Source of the DNA: Brumimicrobium sp035497735
Lineage (GTDB): Bacteria > Bacteroidota > Bacteroidia > Flavobacteriales_D > Crocinitomicaceae
NCBI GenBank assembly: GCA_035497735.1
Contig: DATJCX010000047.1
Location: 186,001 to 250,000 of the forward strand
DNA: 64,000 bases
Direction: 5' to 3'
The notes under the pieces are model-generated. The model had not been told where the DNA came from. It saw only the letters and a list, made by a program, of their open reading frames with translations, and did not search any database. This document shows positions 18,746 through 28,232 of this stretch, piece after piece; position 1 is the stretch's first letter, and each line of letters starts with the position of its first letter. The translations under genes and the position numbers were made by a program.

Positions 18746-19387
18746 CTATTTAACTTGAGAATACTTAATCACTTTTCCTGGATTACCAACTACTACAGCG
18801 TAGTCAGGAACGTCTTGAATGATAACTGAACCAGCACCGATTAGCGAATACGCTCCAATTTCCTTAACACCTGTCATAATCGTTGCTCCAATTCCAATAA
18901 ATGCTGATTTTTTTAACAAAATAGATGCACCTACGTTAACTCCTTGGGACAAAAAGACACCTTCCTCTATGTGTGTATGATGAGCTATATTAACTCCCAT
19001 GCTTATCATTACATGGTTTTCAATAAATGAAAAAGGCATAATAGAAGAATTTGGAAGTACATATACTGCTTTTCCTAAATAAACAGTAGGATGAATTTCA
19101 ACACTTGAATGAATAAAACTAGGAGTTGAAAAGCCAGATAGTTCCATTTGATTTAACAGCCTCCCTCTTACTTCATTATTTCCTATAGGAATAAAAACAG
19201 CTATCGATTTATCTATTTTCTCTAATAAGTGTTTGAAATTTCCTAATACCTTTATTCCATTAACTTCTTTACCAATTAAATTCTTATCATCATCTATGAA
19301 TCCTACGATATCATATTCAATATTTAGATATTCTGAATACACTTGTCCATAAGTACCAGCTCCTACAATTATAGCTTTATCTTTCAT
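18746..19387 (-). CDS. UDP-amino-sugar N-acetyltransferase (PglD/NeuD family)
   Basis: A 213-residue protein with an N-terminal Rossmann-like PglB-type substrate domain (AIIVGAGTYGQVY) and a C-terminal left-handed beta-helix of hexapeptide repeats ending IIQDVPDYAVVVGNPGKVI. A His pair in NIAHHTHIEEG is consistent with the catalytic base region. The order sugar transferase, acetyltransferase, aminotransferase matches pgl-type loci, so acetyl-CoA-dependent N4-acetylation of a diamino sugar is the best guess. It follows the sugar-transferase gene by 3 nt. Confidence 0.85.
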   Translation of the reverse strand: MKDKAIIVGAGTYGQVYSEYLNIEYDIVGFIDDDKNLIGKEVNGIKVLGNFKHLLEKIDKSIAVFIPIGNNEVRGRLLNQMELSGFSTPSFIHSSVEIHPTVYLGKAVYVLPNSSIMPFSFIENHVMISMGVNIAHHTHIEEGVFLSQGVNVGASILLKKSAFIGIGATIMTGVKEIGAYSLIGAGSVIIQDVPDYAVVVGNPGKVIKYSQVK

Positions 19388-19390
19388 AGT

Positions 19391-19996
19391 CTAATTTTTA
19401 CCATCAAAAGGAACTGTTGTTACCTCTCCTTCTTTTGAAATTCCTTCTTTAATAAATACTTTTTTGATTGTCATGAAAAGAATTTTAAAATCTAATAAAA
19501 ATGATATTTTCTCGACATACCAAATGTCATATTCAAATTTCTTTGTCCAAGAAATCGCATTTCTTCCATTCACTTGTGCCCAACCTGTTATACCAGGTCT
19601 AACACTATGACGTTTCTTCTGCTCCTCTGAATAAAGTGGTAAATAATGAATTCTTAAAGGTCTCGGACCAATCAAGCTCATATCGCCTTTTAGCACATTG
19701 ATGAGTTGCGGAATCTCGTCTAAAGATGTTTTACGAACAAATGCACCAACAGGTGTCAGTCGCTGTTCATCTGGAAGTAAACGACCATTTGCATCTTTTT
19801 TATCATTCATTGACTTAAACTTAATAATCGTAAAAAAGTGCTCGTTTTTTCCCGGGCGAACTTGTAAGAAAAAAGGTTTGCCTTGATTGGCGAAAAACAA
19901 AGCTACAGTAACGATTATAAATATTGGACTTAGTATTAGTAAGCCGAAAAGAGCTGCTAGGAAGTCAAATATTCTCTTGAAATAATTTTTATACAT
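19391..19996 (-). CDS. Undecaprenyl-phosphate sugar-1-phosphate transferase (PglC-like)
   Basis: A 201-residue monotopic phosphoglycosyl transferase. One N-terminal hydrophobic helix (about residues 13-33) precedes the bacterial sugar transferase domain, with FKSMND, the DE catalytic dyad in TSLDEIPQLINVLKGDMSLIGPRP and the PGITGWAQVNGRN motif. The short length without extra membrane helices is the PglC size class. It should load the diamino sugar-1-phosphate on undecaprenyl phosphate, starting the repeat unit. It overlaps the upstream glycosyltransferase by 8 nt. Confidence 0.92.
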   Translation of the reverse strand: MYKNYFKRIFDFLAALFGLLILSPIFIIVTVALFFANQGKPFFLQVRPGKNEHFFTIIKFKSMNDKKDANGRLLPDEQRLTPVGAFVRKTSLDEIPQLINVLKGDMSLIGPRPLRIHYLPLYSEEQKKRHSVRPGITGWAQVNGRNAISWTKKFEYDIWYVEKISFLLDFKILFMTIKKVFIKEGISKEGEVTTVPFDGKN

Positions 19997-21209
19997 TTAC
20001 TTTTTTGTTTTTTTCAAATACCTTTAAGTAATTTTCTGTGGCAACTTCTAAAGAATAATTTTCTTTTGCTAAAAGTAAAGCGTTTTTAGCTTGTTCATTT
20101 AATTTCGAATTATTCATTGTATAATTTACAAAGTCAGCTGCCACTTCTTCTGTAATTTCAAATGGTAAAACATACCCCACATTTTTAGCGCGAATGGTTT
20201 CCGCTTGCCAACCCTCATGATTTATTAAAACAGGCTTGGCAGCTGCTAGCGTATCAAAAAATTTATTGGCTGAATTTGCCCAAAGTTCTGGAATACCAAT
20301 CACAAAAGAAGAACCCATCGACACAGCGTTGTACCACAATGATAATTCTCCTTTAGAGATTGGTTCCATAATAAAGACATTCTTATTCAACACTTCACTC
20401 TTACGTGCTAAATCAATAATATTCTCTTTTTCAGCACCTGAACCAATAAGGATATACACTAATTGATTGTCCATTAATATAGTTTTCTTTGCAAGTTCTA
20501 TTACTTTATGTATACCATTTACTTTCCCGAAAGTTCCAGCATATAAAACCGAAAAACGTGGTTTAAAACCTATAATTTCCTTTAAATCAATTACAGCTTC
20601 ATTTTGAAACCTATTGACTTCTGCAATATTCTCGATTACTATAGAAGTCTTTTCTTTAAATTGTGGATAACGGCTTACGATAGATTTTTGCATATCCGTA
20701 GAAAGTGGAACTATAGCAGATGCATTTTTATAAATTAACTTTTCAAGCCTATACAGGATTTTCTGCATCCATTTATTTTTTATAGCGCCAATTGCAATTA
20801 CCGCCTCTGGCCATACATCTCTAACTTCAAAAACATAAGGAGTATTTGAAAACCATTTCTTAATCAAAGCAGGGATTCCAATGGTCAATGGAGTTGAAGT
20901 GGCTAAAACTAAATCTCCTTTTAGTTTCAACAATCGAAAGGTTGAAAACCATAAAAACTTAAAGAAAACTACTATTCTCTTAAAGTAAGACAAATGATTC
21001 CCATAGGGCAAATAAATATAATGAATGTTAAGTCCTTCTTTATCTATGACGGTCCAACGCTTATTGGACTTATACTTTAAATCAGATGTAGAAGAAACTA
21101 CAGTTACCTTAATTCCATTCTTTAAGAATGAACTAGCTAAATCATACGAACGAGTTCCGCCTGTTTCAGAAGGGAATTTAAAGTATTGATGGAGGTAGAT
21201 TAGTTTCAT
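19989..21209 (-). CDS. Family 4 glycosyltransferase (WbuB-like)
   Basis: I start this gene at ATG 21209 (MKLIYLHQYFKFPSETGGTR; 406 aa). The frame continues to a TTG at 21248, but the ATG overlaps the previous stop as ATGA and begins exactly at the family N-terminus. The protein has a two-domain GT-B layout, with PYVFEVRDVWPEAV in the N-terminal domain and VLYAGTFGKVNG at the start of the nucleotide-sugar domain. The match is to the WbuB-like GT4 class acting just after the first sugar in PglC-started units. Sugar specificity is unknown. Confidence 0.85.
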   Translation of the reverse strand: MKLIYLHQYFKFPSETGGTRSYDLASSFLKNGIKVTVVSSTSDLKYKSNKRWTVIDKEGLNIHYIYLPYGNHLSYFKRIVVFFKFLWFSTFRLLKLKGDLVLATSTPLTIGIPALIKKWFSNTPYVFEVRDVWPEAVIAIGAIKNKWMQKILYRLEKLIYKNASAIVPLSTDMQKSIVSRYPQFKEKTSIVIENIAEVNRFQNEAVIDLKEIIGFKPRFSVLYAGTFGKVNGIHKVIELAKKTILMDNQLVYILIGSGAEKENIIDLARKSEVLNKNVFIMEPISKGELSLWYNAVSMGSSFVIGIPELWANSANKFFDTLAAAKPVLINHEGWQAETIRAKNVGYVLPFEITEEVAADFVNYTMNNSKLNEQAKNALLLAKENYSLEVATENYLKVFEKNKKVNV

Positions 21210-22057
21210 TTGTATATGTTTTGGTAAAATAATGCAATATTTTCCCAATTATGATTTTCTAATAATTTATGAGTTGGAATTTCGTACTCAACATCATCAT
21301 CTATCAATCTCAAAATTGCTTGTTTAATTTCTGAGGCACCTGCTTGCTTGCTAACTTTTTCTCCAATTTTTTCTTGATAAAGACCATCAATTCCTTCTTT
21401 AGCTGTGTATAATATTGGCAAGCCTTGTAACATAGCTTCTACATAGACTAAACCAAACGTTTCGTGTTTGGAGGGCATTGCGAAAATGTCTGCATTCTCA
21501 AAATGTTCTTTTAATTTTGACAAGTCAAATATTTTCCCATGATAAGTCATTATTTCTTTATAAAGGTTAACTTGTTTCAAAACTTCGGTATGAACATTGC
21601 CTCCACCTCCTATTAAGTGCAAATGAACTCGTTTTTCTTTTTTGTTAATTTCACTTATTGCTTTCTGTAGGGCAAGGACATTCTTTCCTCGGTTAAATTT
21701 CCCTATGAATAATATATTGAAAATTTTATTTTCTATTTTTGTCTTTTTTTCTAAAGCATTGTTTATCCAATAAGCATCCACTCCATTTGGTATTATCTGC
21801 AGTTTAGAAAGCAAACTATTCTTAATTTTATAAAGTGAAAGCAACTCTATAACTCTCTTTTTATAAGAAGCTGCTATTAAAATAACATTTTTCGCATTTT
21901 CAAGAATCTTACGTCCAAACAAACGTTCGTGAATCAAATATTTCTGAAAAACATTTAAATCCGAGTTCCTAATCGTAACAATATAAGGAATATTATATTT
22001 TTTTGACAATAAATAAGCTACACCACCGTCACTGTACCATGTATGTGCATGAATCAT
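21206..22057 (-). pseudogene. 5'-truncated family 4 glycosyltransferase
   Basis: The 283-residue frame starts MIHAHTWYSDGGVAYLL, which in full-length GT4 enzymes lies about 90-100 residues in. The N-terminal Rossmann half carrying the acceptor-site Gly-rich loop is missing. The C-terminal half is intact: NILFIGKFNRGKN, HLIGGGG and the E-x7-E element HETFGLVYVEAMLQG. The DNA just upstream is not GT4 sequence but the start of a different gene, a wecB-like epimerase. The piece may still be translated (ATG, open to an ATGA overlap with the next gene), but is probably inactive. Decay rather than a short natural enzyme is inference from the hybrid junction. Confidence 0.7.
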
Positions 22058-22073
22058 TTTAATTTCAGAAAAA

Positions 22074-22166
22074 TCAATATTGTTTCCTTGTTTTTTTGAT
22101 AGCGTGAATTATTGGTGCTATTTTCATGAAATTTGGACGAGCACCTGCAATAATTGTAATTAACAT
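22074..22166 (-). pseudogene. N-terminal remnant of UDP-GlcNAc 2-epimerase (wecB-like)
   Basis: The minus strand from ATG 22166 reads MLITIIAGARPNFMKI then APIIHAIKK, the N-terminus of the non-hydrolysing UDP-N-acetylglucosamine 2-epimerase family, and then stops (TGA at 22074-22076). At a run of seven A after IHAI the other frame carries the epimerase-like continuation KKQGNNIDF for a few residues, so the remnant also has a frameshift. After that the sequence becomes a truncated glycosyltransferase. Only about 30 of about 370 residues survive. Confidence 0.7.
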
Positions 22167-22195
22167 ATTCTTATTATATTTAAATATTTAGGAAG

Positions 22196-23236
22196 TCAAA
22201 TATTATCTTTAATAATACTCCATGCATGTTCTGGGCTATACTTTTCACTTTGTAATGCTGCTCCTTGTTTAAGTTGTTCTAGTGCTTTAGAATTTTGGAT
22301 TAAGTTTATTGTTTTTGCTATAAACTCTTCTTCATTACCAAAATCTACTATTAAACCAGACTTTTCGTTTTCAATAAACTCATGTGCATATTTCCAATTC
22401 GTTGCTATGACTGGTACATTCGCAATATAAGAGTCCAGAATTGAACCTGGAAAACCTTCTGTAAAATATTGCGTTGGGAACAACATCAGATCATAATTTA
22501 CAAGAGTATTATAAATATCGTCGGGTTGTAATACCCCCATATATCTAACCAAGTTAGTTTTATTTAAGTACAATTTAAAATCTGCATCGTAATCAGGAAA
22601 TACGGGACCGTACACATCTAGTTCAACATTTACAATATTATTTTTGACTAACTCTTCAGCTAATTTAAAAATAGTGTTTATACCCTTTAATGGATGAACC
22701 CTTGCCATAAAAACTAACTTTACCTTTTCTGATTTATTTGGAATAAGAGTTTTTGTTTCGACTATCCTAAAGTTATGGAGTTGATAAACGTTGGTAAAAT
22801 GGTAATGCTGTTTTAAGTTTTCGACCAATTCAATATTCTCAGGATAAATACCTTCTATTCTTTTAAGCATCCATTTATGCAAAGGTTTATTCTTTAAATA
22901 CTCAGCCAGCCATCCTCCTACTACTATATAATGTATTTTAATATTAAAAAGTTTACAGTATATAAATATAAAAGGGAAAATCCACTTCAAATTGTTATGA
23001 GCTGGTAAATAAAATAATAAATCCACTTTGGAAATAGCCGTAAAAGCTCTTATTAAATTAATCTTACTCTTTTGAAATGTTTGTGTATCAAAATAAGAAA
23101 CTTTTTTAAAAAAACTTCTTTCTTTACTTTTAAGCAACGTAAAGATGTTTCTCGTTTTCACAGTTTGTCCATCTAACTGATTATTTTCATAGCCAAAATA
23201 ACCAAGTACTAAAACGTTTTTACGATTATTTCTCAT
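22196..23236 (-). CDS. Family 4 glycosyltransferase
   Basis: A 346-residue GT-B enzyme: N-terminal NVLVLGYFGYENNQLDGQTVK, the second domain starting VKLVFMARVHPLKGINT, and the E-x7-E region FTEGFPGSILDSYIANVPVIATN. The length is complete for the family. The acceptor and sugar cannot be predicted. It is one nucleotide from the upstream GT4 gene and about 30 nt upstream of the wecB remnant. Confidence 0.85.
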   Translation of the reverse strand: MRNNRKNVLVLGYFGYENNQLDGQTVKTRNIFTLLKSKERSFFKKVSYFDTQTFQKSKINLIRAFTAISKVDLLFYLPAHNNLKWIFPFIFIYCKLFNIKIHYIVVGGWLAEYLKNKPLHKWMLKRIEGIYPENIELVENLKQHYHFTNVYQLHNFRIVETKTLIPNKSEKVKLVFMARVHPLKGINTIFKLAEELVKNNIVNVELDVYGPVFPDYDADFKLYLNKTNLVRYMGVLQPDDIYNTLVNYDLMLFPTQYFTEGFPGSILDSYIANVPVIATNWKYAHEFIENEKSGLIVDFGNEEEFIAKTINLIQNSKALEQLKQGAALQSEKYSPEHAWSIIKDNI

Positions 23237-23237
23237 C

Positions 23238-24311
23238 TTAGCTAAGCAAATCTAGGTATTCATTCACTATTTGATTCTTTGCAAAGGATTTCTTTACGAT
23301 AGCTTGATTTTCCTCACACATTTTTATTATATCATCTTCTTTCATATCCATAAGTTTAATAATACTGTCCGCTATGGATTGTGGCTGTGATGGATCGCAG
23401 AAGAATGTATTTATATTATCCTTTAGTAATTTTGGAAGATCTGAGACAGGCGAACAAATTATAGGTTTATTCAATGCCATTCCTTCACAGATGAAATTTG
23501 GAAATCCTTCATAAAAGCTAAATAAACCTATTGCATTAGAATGCGCAACTTCATTCATTAAATTAGTTGTAGGATCATGAAAATTAAAGTTTTTAAGTAA
23601 GTTATACTTCTCTATTTTTTTTAAACCTAAAGAATAAGAATCATCTACATTCTTCTCTCCATACCAATCGATTATTAATTTCTTCTTGTTTTCTACAGGT
23701 AAAAGATTCACTGCTTCAATCAACCCATCTAGATTTTTCAATGTTCTATGACTAGCACCAATAACTATTCTAAATTTTTGATTTAAAGGAAGAACATTTG
23801 ATTGTTTTGGAATTTCAACGGCATTATATATAACTTTACATTTCTTTTTAGATAGTAATGGATTGATTTTTCTAACTATATCCAAATTTGCATGAGAATT
23901 AGCAACAACATAGTCTGCGAACACATGAAACCATCTATAAAATCTTAATTTAAAAGATTTCATAATATTTGGATTCGCACTACGTTCACCGACCACTAAC
24001 TTCCACTTTCTATAAGGTAAGCCTGACACAGTTGCAATAAAATTTGCTGCTTCTAAAAATGAAAGTACAGAATCATATTTTCCAGCTCTTATGAACTTCC
24101 TCATTTTAAAAAGCCGTTTGGCATAATTAGGCTCAATGATAAATGTTATATTAATGCCCGCCTCCTCCAATTCTTTCTTATAAAAGTCTTGGGGATGATA
24201 TACTAAAAATAAAACCTCATGTCCTTTTTCTTTAAAACCTTTGGCTAAAGAAACAAGTTGACGTTGAGCACCACCCGAACCTAGACTATCTATTACACAG
24301 AGTATTTTCAT
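23238..24311 (-). CDS. Family 4 glycosyltransferase
   Basis: A 357-residue GT-B enzyme with the acceptor-side start ILCVIDSLGSGGAQRQLVSLA, a family hallmark (GGAxR), the second-domain start KFRIVIGASHRTLKN and the E-x7-E region FYEGFPNFICEGMALNKPII. A single intact enzyme of about normal length, tightly packed between a second GT4 (1 nt) and a glycosidase-like gene (5 nt), so co-transcribed. Sugar specificity unknown. Confidence 0.88.
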   Translation of the reverse strand: MKILCVIDSLGSGGAQRQLVSLAKGFKEKGHEVLFLVYHPQDFYKKELEEAGINITFIIEPNYAKRLFKMRKFIRAGKYDSVLSFLEAANFIATVSGLPYRKWKLVVGERSANPNIMKSFKLRFYRWFHVFADYVVANSHANLDIVRKINPLLSKKKCKVIYNAVEIPKQSNVLPLNQKFRIVIGASHRTLKNLDGLIEAVNLLPVENKKKLIIDWYGEKNVDDSYSLGLKKIEKYNLLKNFNFHDPTTNLMNEVAHSNAIGLFSFYEGFPNFICEGMALNKPIICSPVSDLPKLLKDNINTFFCDPSQPQSIADSIIKLMDMKEDDIIKMCEENQAIVKKSFAKNQIVNEYLDLLS

Positions 24312-24316
24312 AGTTA

Positions 24317-25765
24317 TTACATTTTTTTTATAAACTGTAGTTTAACTTTCTCCCAATGGTTCTCCATAACATTACTATTAAATATATCATGTATTATCCC
24401 ATCTGTTTTTGTCTTGCCATGCATAGTTTCGTAAAGTTTAAAAAATTGATATTCATCTACTCCGTAAGAGAGTGCTTTCCACCGTATACTTGAATATAAC
24501 TTATCTGATTCTCTATATATCAGAGAGTAATCTTTATTAATTTTTAAGACTTCAAGCTCCCAAGATGGTTTTTTATATAAATCGATAGTATAGTCGACAT
24601 CAAAAGCACCTTTCATATTTGAGTAATGCCATACGCCAATTCCTTGTATTCCATATTTATATGCTCTTCCAGCGTATCGCAAATAAGTTATTGGTCGAAT
24701 ATTTCTGCTAGAGCCAGCTACAGTATACAACAACAAGGTTGTTCTTTTAGAATCAGTTGCTGAAACACTTTCAACTAAACTGGATGCAATTTGAGCAAAG
24801 TCAGTCTTTTGTACTAAACGTAGAGCTTTTTTCCTGTCTTTACCTCCTATCGTAACATATAAAGGATTTTTAATATTGTTAGACTTAATCCAATCATACA
24901 TTTCTGAGGCCTTATTTATGGCATCGCCTTGTGGTTCATCGTAAGGATAAAGTAAGATTCTACTTTCAGAAACTCCATTCTCAGCAAAAACTTTATTTAT
25001 TTTCTCTATCCATACTAAAAAGTCCTTTTTCCATTTGTCCGAAAGAATAGAAGTATATTCAGATCTATAATCAAAGAACAAAACATAGTACTTAAATTTA
25101 TCGTCGGTATTTTTAATATACTCGCGAAGCTTATCTATTCTTAATTCGTCAATATCTTTTTCAACTTTAGGGAAATAAGAATGAGGGATGATTAGGAAAT
25201 CATTTTTGCTATCATATAGATCTTGTATTACTTGTTCTCTTATACCTTTCGTCAGGAAGTCATAGTCAAAATATGCCCAAGTGTTAATGCTGAAGGGAAA
25301 GTTGTTAACAGCATTCGACACATAAATATTTTTAGTTGAATAAATAACTGAATCCTTACTATGTATGTTAACCGAAACTGTTTCGGACCCTGGTTTTTTC
25401 CCAGTAAATTTAATAAAAAAGTAATGATTTCTTTCGGCGCCAATAGTCACTTGATCAACTGGTTTTAAAACATCTAATATCTCACGGCCATTATAATCAA
25501 AAACTATGGGTGCGTAATATATTTTAACCTCGCTGTTATTTGACTCAATAGTTATATTACTCAACGTTACGGTATCTTTTGAAGATATCTCTAATATTCG
25601 ATAATTAGCGTATTGATTTATTATCGGTACTTCTAAAACGGAGTCTTCAACCAGTTTATTTATTCTATTTTCCCATGGTAGATACCAAGTAGCTTCTTGA
25701 GAGAAGCTGGGATTTCCATTAAACGTGATAAATAAAAAAAGGAGGTTTCGAATAAGATCTTTCAT
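24317..25765 (-). CDS. Exported glycoside-hydrolase-like protein (DUF4091-like barrel)
   Basis: A 482-residue protein with an N-terminal signal peptide (about residues 1-22, ending NPSFSQ), a beta-rich N-terminal region (about 40-150) and a probable TIM-barrel half. The barrel half contains INTWAYFDYDF, ILLYPYDEPQGD and GIQGIGVWHYSN. The P-x-DEP motif and its setting recall DUF4091-type glycoside hydrolases, but I could not align the family in full. It lies inside the capsule operon (4-nt overlap with the Wzy-like gene upstream), which suggests trimming, releasing or remodelling the polysaccharide outside the cytoplasm. That role is inference. Confidence 0.55.
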   Translation of the reverse strand: MKDLIRNLLFLFITFNGNPSFSQEATWYLPWENRINKLVEDSVLEVPIINQYANYRILEISSKDTVTLSNITIESNNSEVKIYYAPIVFDYNGREILDVLKPVDQVTIGAERNHYFFIKFTGKKPGSETVSVNIHSKDSVIYSTKNIYVSNAVNNFPFSINTWAYFDYDFLTKGIREQVIQDLYDSKNDFLIIPHSYFPKVEKDIDELRIDKLREYIKNTDDKFKYYVLFFDYRSEYTSILSDKWKKDFLVWIEKINKVFAENGVSESRILLYPYDEPQGDAINKASEMYDWIKSNNIKNPLYVTIGGKDRKKALRLVQKTDFAQIASSLVESVSATDSKRTTLLLYTVAGSSRNIRPITYLRYAGRAYKYGIQGIGVWHYSNMKGAFDVDYTIDLYKKPSWELEVLKINKDYSLIYRESDKLYSSIRWKALSYGVDEYQFFKLYETMHGKTKTDGIIHDIFNSNVMENHWEKVKLQFIKKM

Positions 25766-26766
25766 ATATTGAATAAAACATTTTCGTAAGGTAAGATTTC
25801 TCCAGCACCAAATGATCTAAAAAACATAACCAGAGCGTATAAAGTAATAATGAAATATAAAAGTGGCTTTTCCTTTATTTTACTATTCTGTATAAAATAT
25901 GGAAAAAATAATAATAAGAATATACTAAAAAACATTACAATTCTACCATTAAATGGTACTCGTGCTAGTAAATTAGATATCAATATAAAGACAAAGTAAA
26001 TTTTAAAATTTATGTCCTTAACTTTTATGTTCATTAGAACAAAAAAGAAAAACCCATTTAAAAGTACAAGCATTAATGCGTTTCCGACAACGTTTCCAAA
26101 TTCATAATTTTCAAAATAATTAGCGTAACCAAATATACTGAGATAGGCTGCTAATTGAATAGGTAAAAGCAAACCAAGTAATGCGGTTAAGCATATTCCT
26201 AAAACGTATATAAATGTTTTATCTGGTATTCGGTTTACAAAAAATAAAGGAAGTGCAACTAAAGCGGTAGTATGAAATAGTGTGGCAATACCAACGAACA
26301 AAAGATAGAGCAAACTCTTATTTTTCAGTAGAAAAACTATTGCTACAAAAACAAGAGTAACAGCCAAAGTTTGTCGAGATATATTAAAGGAATAAAAGTA
26401 TATATATAAATTATAATATAGGAACAAAGAAAACATAGGCGCATAGCTATACTTTCGGAGTATATAAACAATAGGGAATATTGTTATAGCTGAAGTTACT
26501 ATTAGCAACGACTGAAAATCGCCTCCCAGAAATATAATTAATTTGTTTAAATAAACCCAGCCAACCTCCACGGGAAGGAAATAACCACTTTCTATTATAT
26601 CAAAATACTGCTTATAATGTTCTGTATCGGTACCAACCGAAATAGAACGAAAACCGGCAAGAATAAACAATATAAAACCAAAAGCTATAACTAAATAACT
26701 TTGAGTGCGTCGATTTGTAAAGGAACCTCCTAACAGTAATATAGACAAGAACAGAAAAGGAATCAT
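25762..26766 (-). CDS. EpsG-family O-antigen/capsule polymerase (Wzy-like)
   Basis: A 334-residue polytopic membrane protein with about nine to ten hydrophobic segments. The SVGTDTEHYKQYFD segment after the second helix, YSFNISRQTLAVTLVF and LFHTTALVALPLFF are typical of the EpsG family. It should polymerise flipped repeat units on the periplasmic side. It is the only polymerase candidate in the locus, and it follows the acetyltransferase after 44 nt. Confidence 0.85.
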   Translation of the reverse strand: MIPFLFLSILLLGGSFTNRRTQSYLVIAFGFILFILAGFRSISVGTDTEHYKQYFDIIESGYFLPVEVGWVYLNKLIIFLGGDFQSLLIVTSAITIFPIVYILRKYSYAPMFSLFLYYNLYIYFYSFNISRQTLAVTLVFVAIVFLLKNKSLLYLLFVGIATLFHTTALVALPLFFVNRIPDKTFIYVLGICLTALLGLLLPIQLAAYLSIFGYANYFENYEFGNVVGNALMLVLLNGFFFFVLMNIKVKDINFKIYFVFILISNLLARVPFNGRIVMFFSIFLLLFFPYFIQNSKIKEKPLLYFIITLYALVMFFRSFGAGEILPYENVLFNI

Positions 26767-26810
26767 AAAATAAAGTACTTTATCAATATTATTTCAATTA
26801 TAATTCTCCA

Positions 26811-27326
26811 TTATTTTTTTATAAACCTATCCTCCCCCAAACTCAACAAGTACTTCTTTTTTTCTTCATAGCTCATCCCTTTTGAACCAACATCGTATTG
26901 TTTTATTTTTTCTACAAAATCTTTGGTTTCACCCACAATACGAGCAGGATTTCCAGCTGCAATTTTCCCATCTGGAATTGATTTGGTTACTATACTACCA
27001 GCACCAATGATGACGTCATTGCCAATGGTGACACCGGGCATTATCATAGAGTTATTACCAATATATACATTGTTCTTTATAGTAACTTTTCCGAAATAGT
27101 CTAATTTCGGATATTGATCACGGAATACCCAGCCACCCCCGTGAGTAAAAATTTTTGTTCCACTAGTTATTTGTACGTGGTTTCCTATCTCAATTAGGTA
27201 GGGTTCTGAACCAAATGAAACGTTTTGGATATCGCAGTTCTCACCAATTTTCACACCCTGAAATCTCGCATTTTTCTCTGCTGACCAAAATAGTCTTTTA
27301 AATAAATGAACAAACTTTTTAATCAT
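26811..27326 (-). CDS. Hexapeptide-repeat O-acetyltransferase (WbbJ/maltose-acetyltransferase type)
   Basis: A 171-residue left-handed beta-helix protein with the typical repeats NVYIGNNSMIMPGVTIGNDVIIGAGSIV split over coils, the TKSIPDGKIAAGNPARI end motif and a catalytic-type His in FTHGGGW. It probably O-acetylates one sugar of the repeat unit using acetyl-CoA. It overlaps the GT2 gene by one base, so it is translationally coupled. Confidence 0.85.
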   Translation of the reverse strand: MIKKFVHLFKRLFWSAEKNARFQGVKIGENCDIQNVSFGSEPYLIEIGNHVQITSGTKIFTHGGGWVFRDQYPKLDYFGKVTIKNNVYIGNNSMIMPGVTIGNDVIIGAGSIVTKSIPDGKIAAGNPARIVGETKDFVEKIKQYDVGSKGMSYEEKKKYLLSLGEDRFIKK

Positions 27327-28231
27327 TATCTAATCATTGTAATTAAAGCTCTCTTAAGTACTTTAGGGAGGAAAGCAGAATTCTTAAAAAAATAAAATCT
27401 AAAACTTGATAAATGATGCTGAAACTCTTTAGGAAACTTATTCAGCTTCACATAATAGTTCTTAATTGCTCTTGTATTAAAGCTTCTTATATTCTTAACA
27501 AATAACGCTTTCTCACTGTCGCTTATTATGTCTAAAAATTGAGAAATATTTTCCTCCATTTTCAAGAAATGATATTTTCTGTTTTTATTGCCTGTAAGTG
27601 AATTGACATTATCATCAACAACATATTCAGAAAGTACATTTGACAAATATACCGTTTTCACCTTTAAACAAGCCAACTTATACCATACTTCTCTATCTTC
27701 GGAGTTATTCACGCCAAGTCTAAAATAAAGTTGTTTATGATTTTCAAATAAACTTTTTTTAACGACTACAGTACTGGTTTGTATTTTTAAGCCATCAACT
27801 ATTGCAAGTAACAATGAAGGTAAAACCCCTTGTTCTTTCCTGTAACAATTTATAATAGTTTTGTTCTTGTGGACAATAGTTGTTTCAAAAGCGTGTAAAA
27901 CCAACTCAATATTATCATTAAAACTAATTGCATTTCTTACAAATTCTAATTTATCCTCCATCCACAAATCATCTGCATCTAAAAAGGCAATCCATTCGTA
28001 TTTTGCTTCTTTAATTCCACGGTTACGAGCACTAGAAACTCCTCCGTTGGGTTTGTCAATAATTCGGATTCTATCGTCTTTAAACTGTTGTACAATCTCC
28101 AAACTATTATCGGTTGAACCATCATTCACAATAACAATTTCAAACTCTTTAAAGGTTTGGTCTAATACAGAGTTTATAGTATTTCTAACACTTAGCTCTT
28201 TGTTATATAAAGGGATTACTACTGAAAACAT
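27326..28231 (-). CDS. Family 2 glycosyltransferase
   Basis: A 301-residue GT-A enzyme: FSVVIPLYNKELSVRNTI at the start, IVIVNDGSTDNS (first Asp), PNGGVSSARNRGI and the DxD-type FLDADDLW motif. The C-terminal part is helical and basic. Complete length, one nucleotide from the pyruvyltransferase. The transferred sugar is unknown. Confidence 0.9.
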   Translation of the reverse strand: MFSVVIPLYNKELSVRNTINSVLDQTFKEFEIVIVNDGSTDNSLEIVQQFKDDRIRIIDKPNGGVSSARNRGIKEAKYEWIAFLDADDLWMEDKLEFVRNAISFNDNIELVLHAFETTIVHKNKTIINCYRKEQGVLPSLLLAIVDGLKIQTSTVVVKKSLFENHKQLYFRLGVNNSEDREVWYKLACLKVKTVYLSNVLSEYVVDDNVNSLTGNKNRKYHFLKMEENISQFLDIISDSEKALFVKNIRSFNTRAIKNYYVKLNKFPKEFQHHLSSFRFYFFKNSAFLPKVLKRALITMIR

Positions 28232-28232
28232 A

